Positions 55,229-64,000 are shown, counted from the first letter of the stretch. The stretch is 64,000 nt of DNA from Massilia aquatica (GCF_011682045.1 NZ_VVIW01000005.1:335079-399078); one strand, 5' to 3'. Numbers and translations: made by a program. Notes: generated by a model not told the origin, from the sequence alone.

Positions 55229-57271
55229 TTGACCGACCCTCAACTTGCACCTGCGGTGCCTCCTGACGCCGACGGCGAACCCTCCGTGCCGGCCCTGCCG
55301 GAAGGTAAACACGATGCCGAAGTCGACCGCCTGTTCAGCGCGGGCGGCCCGCTTGCGCCGTCCGTGGGCAGCTTCAGCCCGCGCCGCTCGCAGACCGAAA
55401 TGGCCAAGTCGATCGCCCAGGCCATCGCCGACCAGAGCACCCTGATCGCCGAGGCCGGCACCGGCACCGGCAAGACCTTCGCCTACCTGGTGCCGGCGTT
55501 GCTGTGGGGCGGCAAGACCATCATCTCGACCGGCACCAAGAACTTGCAGGATCAGTTGTTCTTGCGCGACATTCCGACCGTGCGCGCCGCGCTCAAGGCG
55601 CCGGTCTCGGTGGCCTTGCTCAAGGGCCGTTCGAATTATGTCTGCCATTATCACCTGGAACGCACCCTGCAGAACGGGCGCATGACCTCGCGCGACGATG
55701 TCGGCAACCTGCGCGAAATCTCGCGCTTCATCAAGATGACCAGTTCGGGCGACAAGGCCGAACTGGCCAAGGTGCCCGAAAACGCGCAGATCTGGAACCT
55801 GGTCACCTCGACCCGCGACACCTGCATGGGCGCCGAGTGCCAGTACTACCAGGATTGCTTCGTGATGAAGGCGCGCCGCGAAGCCCAGCAGGCTGACGTG
55901 GTGGTGGTCAACCACCACCTGTTCTTCGCCGACGTGGCGCTGAAAGACACCGGCGTGGCCGAACTGCTGCCGTCGGCCAATACCATCATCTTCGACGAAG
56001 CGCACCAGCTGCCCGATACGGCCACCCTGTTCTTCGGCCAGACGGTATCGACCTCGCAGATCCTGGAACTGTGCCGCGACGTGCTGGCCGAGGGCCTCTC
56101 GCACGCGCGCGGCGGGCCGGACTGGGCCAAGGTGGTCATGGTGGTCGAAAAGGCGGCGCGCGACCTGCGCCTGACCTTCCCGCAAGACATCATGCGCCTG
56201 TCGCTGGCGCAGATCATGCCGTCGTCCGAGTTTTTTCCGGCCTTGAACACGCTCAAGGAAAAACTGGCCGAGATGATCACCGTGCTCGAAGACCAGGCCG
56301 CGCGCGCCGAAACCATCGAACAGGTGCGCGTGCGTGCGGTCGAGCTGGCCGCTTCGCTGGACGGCTGGAAGCAGGACGGCAAGGGCAAGCTGGTCGAAGG
56401 CGACCAGGCGGTGCTGTGGGTCGAGGCCTTTTCGTCCTCGCTGCAATTGCACAAGACGCCGCTGTCGATCGCGCCGATCTTCAACAACCAGCGCGAAGGT
56501 ACGCCGCGCAGCTGGATCTTTACCTCGGCCACCCTGGCGGTCAAGAACGACTTCAAGCATTTCTCCAACCAGATGGGCCTGACGGGCGAACCGTCCAAGA
56601 CCTGGCCGAGCCCGTTCAACTACGAGCAGCAGGGCTTGCTGTACGTGCCGAACGGCTTGCCGGAGCCGAATTCCTTTGGTTACACCGATGCCGTGATCGA
56701 CAGTGCGCTGCCGGTGATCGAAGCGGCCGGCGGGCGCACGTTTTTCCTGTGCACCACGATCCGCGCGGTCAAGCAGGTGTCCGAACGCCTGCGCGACGAG
56801 TTCGCCAAGCGCGGGCTCGACTTTCCACTGTTCGTCCAGGGCGAGCGCGGCCGCACCGAACTGCTCGACTCCTTCCGCAAAGCCGGCAACGGCGTGCTGG
56901 TCGGCTCCCAGAGTTTCTGGGAAGGGGTGGACGTGCGCGGCGATGCGCTCTCGCTGGTCATCATCGACAAGCTGCCCTTCGCCCCGCCCGACGACCCGGT
57001 GCTGGCCGCGCGCATCGACGTGATGGAAAAGCAGGGCTTGAACGGCTTCATGCACCACACCTTGCCCGAGGCGATCATCAACCTCAAGCAGGGAGCGGGG
57101 CGCCTGATCCGCGACGAGACCGACCGCGGCGTGCTGATGATCTGCGACCCGCGCCTGATTTCCAAGTCGTACGGCAAGCGCGTGTGGCAGAGCCTGCCGT
57201 CGTTCAAGCGCACCCGCCTGCAGGAAGACGTGATCGCCTTTTTCAAACCACCTCAAGATACCCGGGATTAA
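55229..57271 (+). CDS. DinG/YoaA-type ATP-dependent DNA helicase
   Basis: A 680-residue superfamily 2 (Rad3/XPD-like) helicase, starting at TTG. Motif Ia/Walker A LIAEAGTGTGKTFAYLVPAL near residue 75; iron-sulfur cysteines in SNYVCHYHLERTL and DTCMGAECQYYQDCFVMKAR; Walker B NTIIFDEAHQLPDTATLFF; motif VI region GSQSFWEGVDVRGDALSLVI and QGAGRLIRDETDRGVLMICD. It unwinds DNA or R-loop intermediates; YoaA is the closest E. coli type because of the length. It is 29 bases after the DUF465 gene and 4 bases before the DUF885 gene. Confidence 0.92.
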   Translation: MTDPQLAPAVPPDADGEPSVPALPEGKHDAEVDRLFSAGGPLAPSVGSFSPRRSQTEMAKSIAQAIADQSTLIAEAGTGTGKTFAYLVPALLWGGKTIISTGTKNLQDQLFLRDIPTVRAALKAPVSVALLKGRSNYVCHYHLERTLQNGRMTSRDDVGNLREISRFIKMTSSGDKAELAKVPENAQIWNLVTSTRDTCMGAECQYYQDCFVMKARREAQQADVVVVNHHLFFADVALKDTGVAELLPSANTIIFDEAHQLPDTATLFFGQTVSTSQILELCRDVLAEGLSHARGGPDWAKVVMVVEKAARDLRLTFPQDIMRLSLAQIMPSSEFFPALNTLKEKLAEMITVLEDQAARAETIEQVRVRAVELAASLDGWKQDGKGKLVEGDQAVLWVEAFSSSLQLHKTPLSIAPIFNNQREGTPRSWIFTSATLAVKNDFKHFSNQMGLTGEPSKTWPSPFNYEQQGLLYVPNGLPEPNSFGYTDAVIDSALPVIEAAGGRTFFLCTTIRAVKQVSERLRDEFAKRGLDFPLFVQGERGRTELLDSFRKAGNGVLVGSQSFWEGVDVRGDALSLVIIDKLPFAPPDDPVLAARIDVMEKQGLNGFMHHTLPEAIINLKQGAGRLIRDETDRGVLMICDPRLISKSYGKRVWQSLPSFKRTRLQEDVIAFFKPPQDTRD

Positions 57272-57274
57272 GCC

Positions 57275-59101
57275 ATGACCGTGCTGCGCTCGCTGTTACT
57301 TTCCGCCCTGCTGGGCACGACCGTTACGGCGGGCGCCGTGGGCCAGGTACTTGCCCCGGTTCCGGCGCCGCCGCCGCTGGCGGGCGAGGCAAAGCCGGCC
57401 GCCAATCCCGCCGCGCAGCTGGCCCGGCTGGCCGAGCACTATTACGAAGAGCAGGCGCGCTACGAGCCGGTCAACGCCACGTTCTCGGGCGACAACCGCT
57501 TCGACGACCTGCTGCCGATGACCATCGTGCCGTCGGTGCGGGCGCGCCAGTTCGCCATGCTGCATGAAGTGCGCGACGAGCTGGCCCGGATCGACCGCAG
57601 CCGGCTGGCGCCGCTGGACCTGACCACCTACGACATTCTCGCGTTCGAAGTCAACAACCTGCTGCGCTTCGAGGCGCTCAAGGATTACCTGCTACCGATG
57701 AACCACATGGACAGCCTGCCCGTGCTGCTGGCCAATTTTGGCGCCGGCGACGGTTCGCAGCCGCTGGCTACGCTGGCCAATTACCAGGCTTACCTCAAGC
57801 GCATTACGGCCTTGCCGCAGTGGACCGACGCGGCCATCGCGAACATGCGCATCGGCATCAAGCAGGGCGTGGTGCTGCCCAAGGCGCTGGTGCAGTCCTT
57901 GCTGCCGCAGATCAAGACGCTGGCCGCCGCGACGGTCGAGACCAGCGCCTATGCGGCGCCGGTGCGCTCGCTGCCTGAGCGCTTTTCCAAGGGCGAAAAG
58001 GCGCGCATGACCGGCGCCTACCGCGAAGCGGTGCGGGTGCAGGTGCTGCCGGCGCTGCGCAAGCTGGCCAGCTTTCTGGAAACCGAATACCTGCCGGCGG
58101 CGCGCACCACTGCCGGCTGGGGCAGCCTGCCGGACGGCGGCAACTGGTACCGCGCGTGGGTGGCGTCGCAAACCACCAGTACGCTCGCGCCGGAAGAAAT
58201 CCATCGCATCGGACTGGCCGAGATGGCGCGCATCAATGCCGAATTTACCAGGCTGTCGCCCAAGCTCGGCTACAGCGGCGCCCCGGCCGGACTGCCGCGC
58301 TGGCTGGCGCAGCAAGATAAATATCGTCCGTTCAAGACCGAGGAAGAAGTGCTGCAGGCCTACCGGGCCCTGAACGCGCGCATCCTGCCGATGCTGCCGC
58401 GCCTGTTCGCGACCCTGCCCAAGGCGCCGCTCGAGATCCGCGCCGAGCCGCCGCTCTCGCGCGAGACCGCGTCCGACCATTACACCGCCGCCGCCGCCGA
58501 CGGCGCGCGTCCCGGCATCTTCTGGGCCGTGATTCCCGACCCGGCCAGGTACGCCAGCACGCGCATGACTTCGCTGTTCCTGCACGAAGGCCATCCGGGC
58601 CACCACTTCCAGCTGTCCAAGCAGCAGGAGCTGCCGATTCCAAAGTTCCGCAAGTTCGGTGGCAACAATGCGTATGTCGAAGGCTGGGCGCTGTACGCCG
58701 AATCGCTGGGCAAGGAAATGGGCCTGTACGAGGATCCCAACGCCTACGCCGGCCACCTGATGCTCGACATGATGCGCGCCGCGCGTCTGGTGGTCGATAC
58801 CGGCCTGCACGCCAAGGGCTGGACGCGCGAGCAGACCATCCGCTTCCTGGTCGACGAGGCCGGCAATACGGAAGACGATGCGCGCAATGCGACCGAACGC
58901 TACATGGCGTGGCCGGCCCAGGCGCTCGGCTACAAGGTCGGCGCGCTGAAGATCATGGAGTTGCGCCAGCGCGCGCAGACGGCGCTGGGCGACAAATTCA
59001 GCCTGGCCAGATTCCATGACGCGGTGCTGTCCGACGGCACCTTGCCATTGGCGCTGCTCGAGACCAAGATGAATGCCTGGATCGCGCAACAGGCCCGGTG
59101 A
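57275..59101 (+). CDS. DUF885 family secreted protein (putative metallopeptidase)
   Basis: 608 residues with a signal peptide (LLLSALLGTTVTAGAVG). DUF885 features: HYYEEQARYEPVNATFSGD, then the metal-binding motif LFLHEGHPGHHFQLSKQQEL (about residue 430-450) and NAYVEGWALYAESLGKEMGL with a conserved glutamate, a gluzincin-like arrangement (HExxH variant HEGHPGHH). It is probably a periplasmic zinc peptidase of unknown substrate. It starts 4 bases after the helicase stop, so the two are likely co-transcribed. Confidence 0.88.
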   Translation: MTVLRSLLLSALLGTTVTAGAVGQVLAPVPAPPPLAGEAKPAANPAAQLARLAEHYYEEQARYEPVNATFSGDNRFDDLLPMTIVPSVRARQFAMLHEVRDELARIDRSRLAPLDLTTYDILAFEVNNLLRFEALKDYLLPMNHMDSLPVLLANFGAGDGSQPLATLANYQAYLKRITALPQWTDAAIANMRIGIKQGVVLPKALVQSLLPQIKTLAAATVETSAYAAPVRSLPERFSKGEKARMTGAYREAVRVQVLPALRKLASFLETEYLPAARTTAGWGSLPDGGNWYRAWVASQTTSTLAPEEIHRIGLAEMARINAEFTRLSPKLGYSGAPAGLPRWLAQQDKYRPFKTEEEVLQAYRALNARILPMLPRLFATLPKAPLEIRAEPPLSRETASDHYTAAAADGARPGIFWAVIPDPARYASTRMTSLFLHEGHPGHHFQLSKQQELPIPKFRKFGGNNAYVEGWALYAESLGKEMGLYEDPNAYAGHLMLDMMRAARLVVDTGLHAKGWTREQTIRFLVDEAGNTEDDARNATERYMAWPAQALGYKVGALKIMELRQRAQTALGDKFSLARFHDAVLSDGTLPLALLETKMNAWIAQQAR

Positions 59102-59237
59102 CAATTGTTGTTAATTGTCAATCAACCGGTTGAAAAGGCAATTTATTGATAGATTGACATGATCTTCTGTGGTACTTTGTACAGCAATGCGCATAAGAAA
59201 TATTTTCTTGCGTAGTTACCATCAAAGGAGTGCCACC

Positions 59238-60077
59238 ATGTTCGACCGTTTCAAGCGCAGCTTCGATCTTGTCAAGGCCAGCGCCGCCGTGCTGCGCCAG
59301 GACAGCCACCTGCTGATGTTCCCCGTGATTTCGGTGGCGGCCTCGCTGGCCGTGGCCTTGTGTTTCCTGCTGCCGGCCTTCGGCCTCGGTTCGCTCGACG
59401 GCCTGGGCGAGAGCGATGCCGCCTGGACCGCGCTGGCCTTCCTGTTTTACATCAGCCAGTACTTCGTCATGTTCTACTTCAATGCCGCGCTGGTCGGCGC
59501 CACCATGATCCGCATGGATGGCGGTTCCCCGACCCTGGGCGACGGCCTGCGCATCGCCAACAGCCGCTTCGGCACCATTCTCGGCTACGCGGTGATCGCC
59601 GCGACGGTCGGCGTCATCCTGCGCGCCATCCAGGAACGGCTCGGCTTTGTCGGCCGCTTTATCGTCGGCCTGATCGGCGTGGGCTGGACCGTGGCGACCT
59701 TCCTGGTGGTGCCGGTGCTGGTGGTGCGCAATACCGGTCCGATCGAGTCGATCAAGGCCAGCGCCACCCTGCTCAAGCAAACCTGGGGCGAGAACGTGGT
59801 CGGCCAGTCCGGCATGAGCCTGTTCTTCGGCGTGCTGATGCTGCTGGTGGTGAGCGTGACCCTGGCCGGCGTGGGCCTGGGCGTGAATATCGGCAGTGCG
59901 GGCCTGGCCATTGCGTTCGTGGTGATCGGGGTACTGGCGTCGCTGTTGATCTTGCTGATCCATAACGCGCTGTCCGGCGTCTACGCGGCCACCCTGTACC
60001 GCTTCGCCGCCAACGGCAATGCCGGCAACGGTTTCGACCAGTCCGTGCTCAACAGCGCGTTCGCACCGAAGGCCTGA
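59238..60077 (+). CDS. DUF6159 family membrane protein
   Basis: 279 residues from the ATG at 59238 (AAAGGAG upstream). Several hydrophobic segments: VISVAASLAVALCFLLPAFG, ALAFLFYISQYFVMFYFNAA, RFGTILGYAVIAATVGVILR, FIVGLIGVGWTVATFLVVPV, LFFGVLMLLVVSVTLAGVGL, AIAFVVIGVLASLLILLIHN. The N-terminal FDRFKRSFDLVKASAAVLRQ and the cytoplasmic loop around IKASATLLKQTWGENVVGQS are family-typical. Function is unknown. The 59102-59237 gap holds a TTGACA at 59155-59160 that could be a -35 box, with no convincing -10. Confidence 0.85.
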   Translation: MFDRFKRSFDLVKASAAVLRQDSHLLMFPVISVAASLAVALCFLLPAFGLGSLDGLGESDAAWTALAFLFYISQYFVMFYFNAALVGATMIRMDGGSPTLGDGLRIANSRFGTILGYAVIAATVGVILRAIQERLGFVGRFIVGLIGVGWTVATFLVVPVLVVRNTGPIESIKASATLLKQTWGENVVGQSGMSLFFGVLMLLVVSVTLAGVGLGVNIGSAGLAIAFVVIGVLASLLILLIHNALSGVYAATLYRFAANGNAGNGFDQSVLNSAFAPKA

Positions 60078-60157
60078 TTTTTTCGCGTTGACAGCGGCGG
60101 GTGGCGGCGCGCAAGCGTCCCCACCCGCCCTTGCGTTAACGCCCGGTTGCGCTGCCC

Positions 60158-61138
60158 TTATCGCTGCGGCAGGATCACGACCTTGCCGGTCACCTTGCGC
60201 GCCGCCATGTCGTTGAGCGCCTGCGCGGTCTGTTCGAGCGCGTAGCGGCCCGAGATGCGCGGGCGGATCTTGCCTTCGGCCAGCCATCCCATCAGTTCGC
60301 GCATGGCCGCCAGGCTGGCCTTCGGCTCGCGCTTGGCGAACTCGCCCCAGAACACCCCCATCAGCGAGGCGCCCTTGAGCAGGGTCAGGTTGAGCGGCAG
60401 CTTGGGGATCTCGCCGTTGGCAAACCCCACCACCAGGTAGCGCCCGCGCCAGCCGATCGAGCGGAACGCCGGTTCGGCGTAGACGCCGCCGACCGGATCG
60501 TAGATCACGTCCGGTCCCTTGCCATCGGTGGCGGCCTTGATCGCTTCGCGCAGGTCGTCGGTCGTGTAGTTGATGGTGGCGTCGGCGCCGTGCTCGCGGC
60601 ACACCGCCAGTTTTTCATCGCTCGAGGCGGCCGCGATCACGCGCGCGCCCAGCGCCTTGCCGATCTCGATGGCGGCCAGTCCGACCCCGCCGGCCGCGCC
60701 CAGCACCAGCATGGTTTCGCCAGCCTTGAGCGCGGCGCGGTCGACCACCGCGTGGTGCGAGGTGCCGTAGGTGAGGGTGATGGCGGCGGCGGTGTCGAAG
60801 TCCATGCCGGGCGGCATCGGCATGACGGCCTGGGCCGGCACCACGATCTGCTGCGCAAACGCGCCCTGGGCCGAGAACGCGATCACCCGGTCGCCCACCT
60901 TGACATTGCTCACGCCTTCGCCCAGCGCGGCCACCACGCCCGACAGTTCGCTGCCGGGGGTGAACGGCAGCTCCGGCTTGAACTGGTACTTGCCCTGGAT
61001 GATCAGCACGTCGGGGAAGTTGACCCCGGCCGCCTGTACATCGATCAGCACCTGGCCCGCTCCCGCCACCGGGGCGGCCAGTTGTTCCACTACCAGGCTG
61101 TCGGGCAGCCCCCACGCTTTGCAAACCACGGCTTTCAT
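60158..61138 (-). CDS. NADPH:quinone oxidoreductase (QOR/zinc-free MDR family)
   Basis: 326 residues from ATG 61138 (GGAGA upstream); a frame to 61150 is not needed. VVCKAWGLPDSLVVEQLAAP, VQAAGVNFPDVLIIQGKYQF, TPGSELSGVVAALGEGVSNV, the nucleotide-binding LVLGAAGGVGLAAIEIGKAL (about 146-165) and VIYDPVGGVYAEPAFRSIGW. The catalytic zinc cysteines of alcohol dehydrogenases are absent, as expected of quinone reductases in the medium-chain family. It reduces quinones or related enones with NADPH. Single gene. Confidence 0.9.
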   Translation of the reverse strand: MKAVVCKAWGLPDSLVVEQLAAPVAGAGQVLIDVQAAGVNFPDVLIIQGKYQFKPELPFTPGSELSGVVAALGEGVSNVKVGDRVIAFSAQGAFAQQIVVPAQAVMPMPPGMDFDTAAAITLTYGTSHHAVVDRAALKAGETMLVLGAAGGVGLAAIEIGKALGARVIAAASSDEKLAVCREHGADATINYTTDDLREAIKAATDGKGPDVIYDPVGGVYAEPAFRSIGWRGRYLVVGFANGEIPKLPLNLTLLKGASLMGVFWGEFAKREPKASLAAMRELMGWLAEGKIRPRISGRYALEQTAQALNDMAARKVTGKVVILPQR

Positions 61139-61324
61139 AGGTGTCTCCAATAGTATTTTCAGAAAATAGTACGACCGTTTGATTTTTGATTATGCCTCAA
61201 TTCGGGATGGGCGGGGGTGGCGCGATGGTCCGACCATTTGCGTGCGCGCAAGGCGGGCGCCGCCGCGCTTGCTACAGTCGAAAATGCAAGCGCGCTGGTG
61301 GATTCACAGGAGAGGGAGGCTGAC

Positions 61325-61933
61325 ATGGCAATCCGTTACGGCTGTTTCTTTAGTTACGCCCACGGCCGCTATGAGCTGATGAACCGGTTCAAGGCTTCCC
61401 TGTCCGATGCCATCCGCTGCTATCTGGAACCCTATTTCGACAATGAAGACGAGTTGTTCATTGACACCGAACAGCTTGGCGGCGGCGACGACCTCGACCG
61501 CCGCATCGCGCGCGCCCTGTGCGAGAGCGTCACCATGATCCTGATCTACACCCCCAAATACGAGGCGCACGGCTACACGCGGCGCGAGTTCGCCGCGATG
61601 CAGGCCATCGAAGCCGAGCGCAGCCAGTGGTATCCGATGCCCAGCCACCTGATCATTCCGGTGATCATGACCATGCATCCGGCGCGCCTGCCGCCGCAGA
61701 TCGCCGCCTCGCGTTTCTACGTCGATTTTTCGCATTTCACGATGGCCACCGGCGACTTGAAATCGCATCCGGATTTTCTGCCGGACATCAAAAAAATCGT
61801 GGACCGGATTGTCATCCATTATCAGTATCAAAAAAAGTACACGCCCGTGGGCCATGACTGCAACCAATTCGTGCTCCCCGCTGTCCCACCAGAGTGGCGC
61901 GATCTGCCGGATCTGTCTTTCCCGAAAAAATAA
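61325..61933 (+). CDS. Stand-alone TIR-domain protein
   Basis: A 202-residue TIR protein; GAGGGAGG precedes the ATG at 61325. Box-1-like YGCFFSYAHGRYELMNRF (residues 5-22); ELFIDTEQLGGGDDLDRRIA (box-2 region, BB-loop equivalent at LGGGDDL); RALCESVTMILIYTPKYEAH; GYTRREFAAMQAIE, where Glu88 stands in the position of the catalytic glutamate of NADase TIR domains. A C-terminal part (residues 120-202) continues the fold with IIPVIMTMHPARLPPQIAAS. It probably hydrolyses NAD+ or binds another nucleotide; activity is not shown by sequence. The next gene starts 10 bases later, so they form an operon. Confidence 0.85.
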   Translation: MAIRYGCFFSYAHGRYELMNRFKASLSDAIRCYLEPYFDNEDELFIDTEQLGGGDDLDRRIARALCESVTMILIYTPKYEAHGYTRREFAAMQAIEAERSQWYPMPSHLIIPVIMTMHPARLPPQIAASRFYVDFSHFTMATGDLKSHPDFLPDIKKIVDRIVIHYQYQKKYTPVGHDCNQFVLPAVPPEWRDLPDLSFPKK

Positions 61934-61943
61934 GAGGAGCAAC

Positions 61944-64000
61944 ATGGAAATCCAACGCCTTACCCTGCCGCCGCGTTCCGGTCCCGGCGATGTCACCACC
62001 TTCTATTCGTTCGAGAGCGCCAGCGCGCGTAGCGTGGCCCTGGCAACCATGGCGCGCCTGCTGGCCGGGCGCGAGAACGCCACCGTGCCGGTGCTGATGA
62101 TCGATTTCGATACCGCCTCGCCCGGCCTGCACCACTATTTCGAGCGCCGCGGCGAGCGCGCCGGCCTGCTCGAATACTTCCAGGCTTGCCGCGACCAGCT
62201 GCGCCTGCTCGGGCGCGGCCATCCGGCGCGCGCGCCGCGCGGCTATGCCGAGGACGATGCGCACGCCCAGGATGATGTGGCGCTGGCGCGCCAGGTGCTC
62301 GAGGCGGTCGACTGGGAACCGTTCGTCGAGCGGGTCGACCTCAGCCGTCCACTGTACCTGATGCGCGCCGGTCATTTCGACGACAGCTACGGCGAGCGCG
62401 CCGACCAGTTCGACTGGGATGGCTTGTTCCAGCTGTGTCCGGCCCTGTTCCGCTGTTTCGCTGAGTTCATGGCGCAGCGCTTCGCCCACGTGCTGGTCGA
62501 CGCGCGCAGCGGGCGTTCGGCGGCGGTCAGCATCTGCACCACCTTGCTGCCGCGCCGCCTGGTGACGGTGTTTACGCCCACCCAGCGCAGCCTGGACGGC
62601 CTGGCCGGAGTGGTCACGCGCGCCATCGAATACCGTTGCAGCCACGAGCAGGAGCAGCGCCCGCTGCTGGTGTACCCGCTGGCGGCCGCGATCGACAGTG
62701 CCGACAGCGCGCGCCGCCTGCTGTGGCGGCGCGGCGACCCGCACAAGGCGCTGGCCGGCTACCAGAGCACGATCGAACAGTTGCTGCGCCAGTGCTACGG
62801 GGTCTCCCGGGTCTCGCTCGACAGTTACTTCGACGAAGTCCAGCTGCCCGAGCTGCACGCCATGGCCGGCGCGGCGCAGCTGGCCCACGGCGGCGAACGC
62901 GACAGCGACCGCTTTTCGCTCACGCGCACCTTCGACACCTTGCTCGACTGGTTCCTCGGTAACTATTTTCCGTGGCAATCGCACGCCGAAGTGCGCCTGG
63001 CCAGCGCCATCGGCGCCGCGCGCGAGCGGCTCGGGGGCGGCATCGACCTGGCGCTGTCGCTGCCGCTGGCGCGCGACCTGCACCAGCTCGGCATGCTGCA
63101 GCGCGGCGCCGGGCGCGCCGCCGAGGCCATCGCCTGCTTCGAAGAAAGCATCAACCTGCGCCAGCGCCTGCTGGGCGACGACCACCCCGACACCCGCGCC
63201 GGACGGGCCCAGCTGGCCACCCTGCTGCGCCAGGACGGGCGCCTGGCCGAGGCCCAGTTCCTGCACGAACTGCTGCTCGACGATTGCGCGCGCCTGCTCG
63301 GCCCCGAACATCCCGATACGCTCATGGCGCGCGCCGCGCTGGCCGCCACCGTGGCGCGGCGCGGCGATTTCGGGCGCGCCCTGGCGCTGCACGAGCAGGT
63401 CATCGACGCCAGCGAGCGCCTGTACGGCGCGGCCCACATGCGCACGCTCGACTGCCTGGCCGAACAGGCCCGCACCCTGGCCCGCCACGGTGAATACAGC
63501 CGCGCGCGCATGGTCTACGAACGCGTGCTCGACGGGCGCGAACGCCTGCTCGGCAGCGAACACCAAGACACCCTGCGCTGCACCCAGGAGCTGGCGACCC
63601 TGCTGCGCGAGCTGGGCGACCTGGGCAATGCGCGCAAGTTGCAGGAAGGGGTGGTGGCGGCGCGCGAGCGCCATGCCGGCCCCGACCATCCAGCCACGAT
63701 GCAGGCGCGCGAACTGCTGGCCGAGATCATGGCCGCCCAGAGCGACCTGGCCGGCGTGCGCGCCATGCTCGAACTGCTGGCGCGCAGCCGCGAACGCAGC
63801 CTGGGCGCCGCCCATCCCGACACCCTCAGCAGCCAGTTGCGGCTGGCCTCGACCCTGAGCCAGCAGGGCGATGTCGACGCCGCGCGGCGGCTCCAGCAAA
63901 AGCTGGCCGACTGCGGCGCGCCGGGGCCGGCCGGCGCCGCTCCCGACCCGGCGGGCCCGGCGCCGGCCAGCTGGCCGCGCCCGGGGCAGGGCGCCGAGGC
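61944..64000 (+). CDS. Degenerate KGGVGR-type P-loop ATPase fused to TPRs (partial, cut by the window edge)
   Basis: An open frame of at least 685 codons without a stop up to the window end, starting ATG at 61944 after AGAGGAGC. The N-terminal ~280 residues match ParA/MinD-like proteins with the KGGVGR motif: VTTFYSFESASARSVALATM stands where FYSFKGGVGRTMALAN is usual, VPVLMIDFDTASPGLHHYF matches the DLEAPGLHRYF motif, and HVLVDARSGRSAAVSICTTL followed by LVTVFTPTQRSLDGL matches the DSRTG segment. The lysine and glycines of Walker A are gone, so ATP hydrolysis is doubtful. From about residue 390 there are tandem kinesin-light-chain-type TPRs with the recurring GxxHPDT motif (GDDHPDTRAGRAQLATLLRQ, LGPEHPDTLMARAALAATVA). 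A scaffold coupled to the TIR protein is inferred. Confidence 0.85.
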   Translation, partial: MEIQRLTLPPRSGPGDVTTFYSFESASARSVALATMARLLAGRENATVPVLMIDFDTASPGLHHYFERRGERAGLLEYFQACRDQLRLLGRGHPARAPRGYAEDDAHAQDDVALARQVLEAVDWEPFVERVDLSRPLYLMRAGHFDDSYGERADQFDWDGLFQLCPALFRCFAEFMAQRFAHVLVDARSGRSAAVSICTTLLPRRLVTVFTPTQRSLDGLAGVVTRAIEYRCSHEQEQRPLLVYPLAAAIDSADSARRLLWRRGDPHKALAGYQSTIEQLLRQCYGVSRVSLDSYFDEVQLPELHAMAGAAQLAHGGERDSDRFSLTRTFDTLLDWFLGNYFPWQSHAEVRLASAIGAARERLGGGIDLALSLPLARDLHQLGMLQRGAGRAAEAIACFEESINLRQRLLGDDHPDTRAGRAQLATLLRQDGRLAEAQFLHELLLDDCARLLGPEHPDTLMARAALAATVARRGDFGRALALHEQVIDASERLYGAAHMRTLDCLAEQARTLARHGEYSRARMVYERVLDGRERLLGSEHQDTLRCTQELATLLRELGDLGNARKLQEGVVAARERHAGPDHPATMQARELLAEIMAAQSDLAGVRAMLELLARSRERSLGAAHPDTLSSQLRLASTLSQQGDVDAARRLQQKLADCGAPGPAGAAPDPAGPAPASWPRPGQGAE

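Noticed and set aside
55157..57256. A 699-codon minus-strand frame over the helicase gene
   Set aside because: Antisense of a helicase with clear motifs; no family features of its own.
61812..63899. A 695-codon minus-strand frame at the right end
   Set aside because: Antisense of the P-loop/TPR gene, whose plus-strand frame has a good ribosome-binding site and TPR repeats but no stop before the window ends.

Overview
The window is high-GC bacterial chromosome that best fits a betaproteobacterium of the Oxalobacteraceae (Massilia/Duganella/Janthinobacterium type). This is inferred from the sdhCDAB-sdhE-gltA cluster facing an mdh-(citE-like)-acnA cluster, a DUF2863 gene, the separate sucA-sucB-lpdA operon and strong G/C third-position codon bias; no 16S, other rRNA or tRNA gene was seen to confirm it. 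REGION 1 (1-14.3 kb, minus strand) is an orphan type VI secretion (T6SS) VgrG/effector island. In transcription order it holds a DUF4124-like protein, an ankyrin protein, VgrG, DUF6484, DUF2169, a ketosynthase-fold protein without its catalytic residues, a DUF4150 PAAR-like protein, a GHH-type nuclease toxin and a beta-propeller-like protein that is the likely immunity factor. A HEAT-repeat/thioredoxin-like gene pair, a broken vgrG fragment, two more propeller paralogues and a decayed propeller fragment follow. Base composition drops sharply over the toxin/immunity part. No sheath, baseplate or membrane-complex genes (tssA-M) are present, so the secretion machine must be elsewhere. REGION 2 (14.6-17.7 kb) has a J-domain protein, a possible 32-residue membrane peptide and a DUF2863 protein. 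REGION 3 (17.9-29.9 kb) is the TCA-cycle core: mdh, a CitE-like lyase, a small secreted protein and acnA on the minus strand, then divergently a GntR regulator, sdhCDAB, sdhE and gltA. REGION 4 (30.2-38 kb) is mixed: a secreted protein of unknown function, an NTF2-like protein, gluQ (GluQRS), a YetF-type membrane protein, RNase Z, a membrane-anchored methyltransferase, a prolyl-hydroxylase-like dioxygenase and a BlaI-type repressor with no sensor partner. REGION 5 (37.9-45.6 kb) is an iron-acquisition block: PiuC-type dioxygenase and TonB-dependent siderophore receptor behind one Fur box, and a five-gene operon (PepSY membrane protein, DUF2271, DUF4198, ApbE, flavodoxin-reductase) behind a near-ideal Fur box. 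This suggests uptake of a ferric siderophore coupled to flavin-dependent reduction. REGION 6 (45.97-53.2 kb) is the 2-oxoglutarate dehydrogenase operon sucA-sucB-lpdA, with an extra PspC/SHOCT gene between sucB and lpdA, followed by zapE. REGION 7 (53.2-61.1 kb) has a coiled-coil lipoprotein, a PP2C phosphatase, a DUF465 protein, a DinG/YoaA helicase, a DUF885 protein, a DUF6159 membrane protein and a quinone oxidoreductase. REGION 8 (61.3 kb to the end) is a two-gene unit: a stand-alone TIR-domain protein and a degenerate KGGVGR-type P-loop protein fused to kinesin-light-chain-type TPRs, cut by the window edge. The best candidates for undescribed biology are the duplicated propeller immunity array around the split PAAR/GHH effector (1-7.6 kb) and the TIR plus P-loop-TPR pair (61.3-64 kb). 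Several operon gaps also carry strong GC-rich hairpins.
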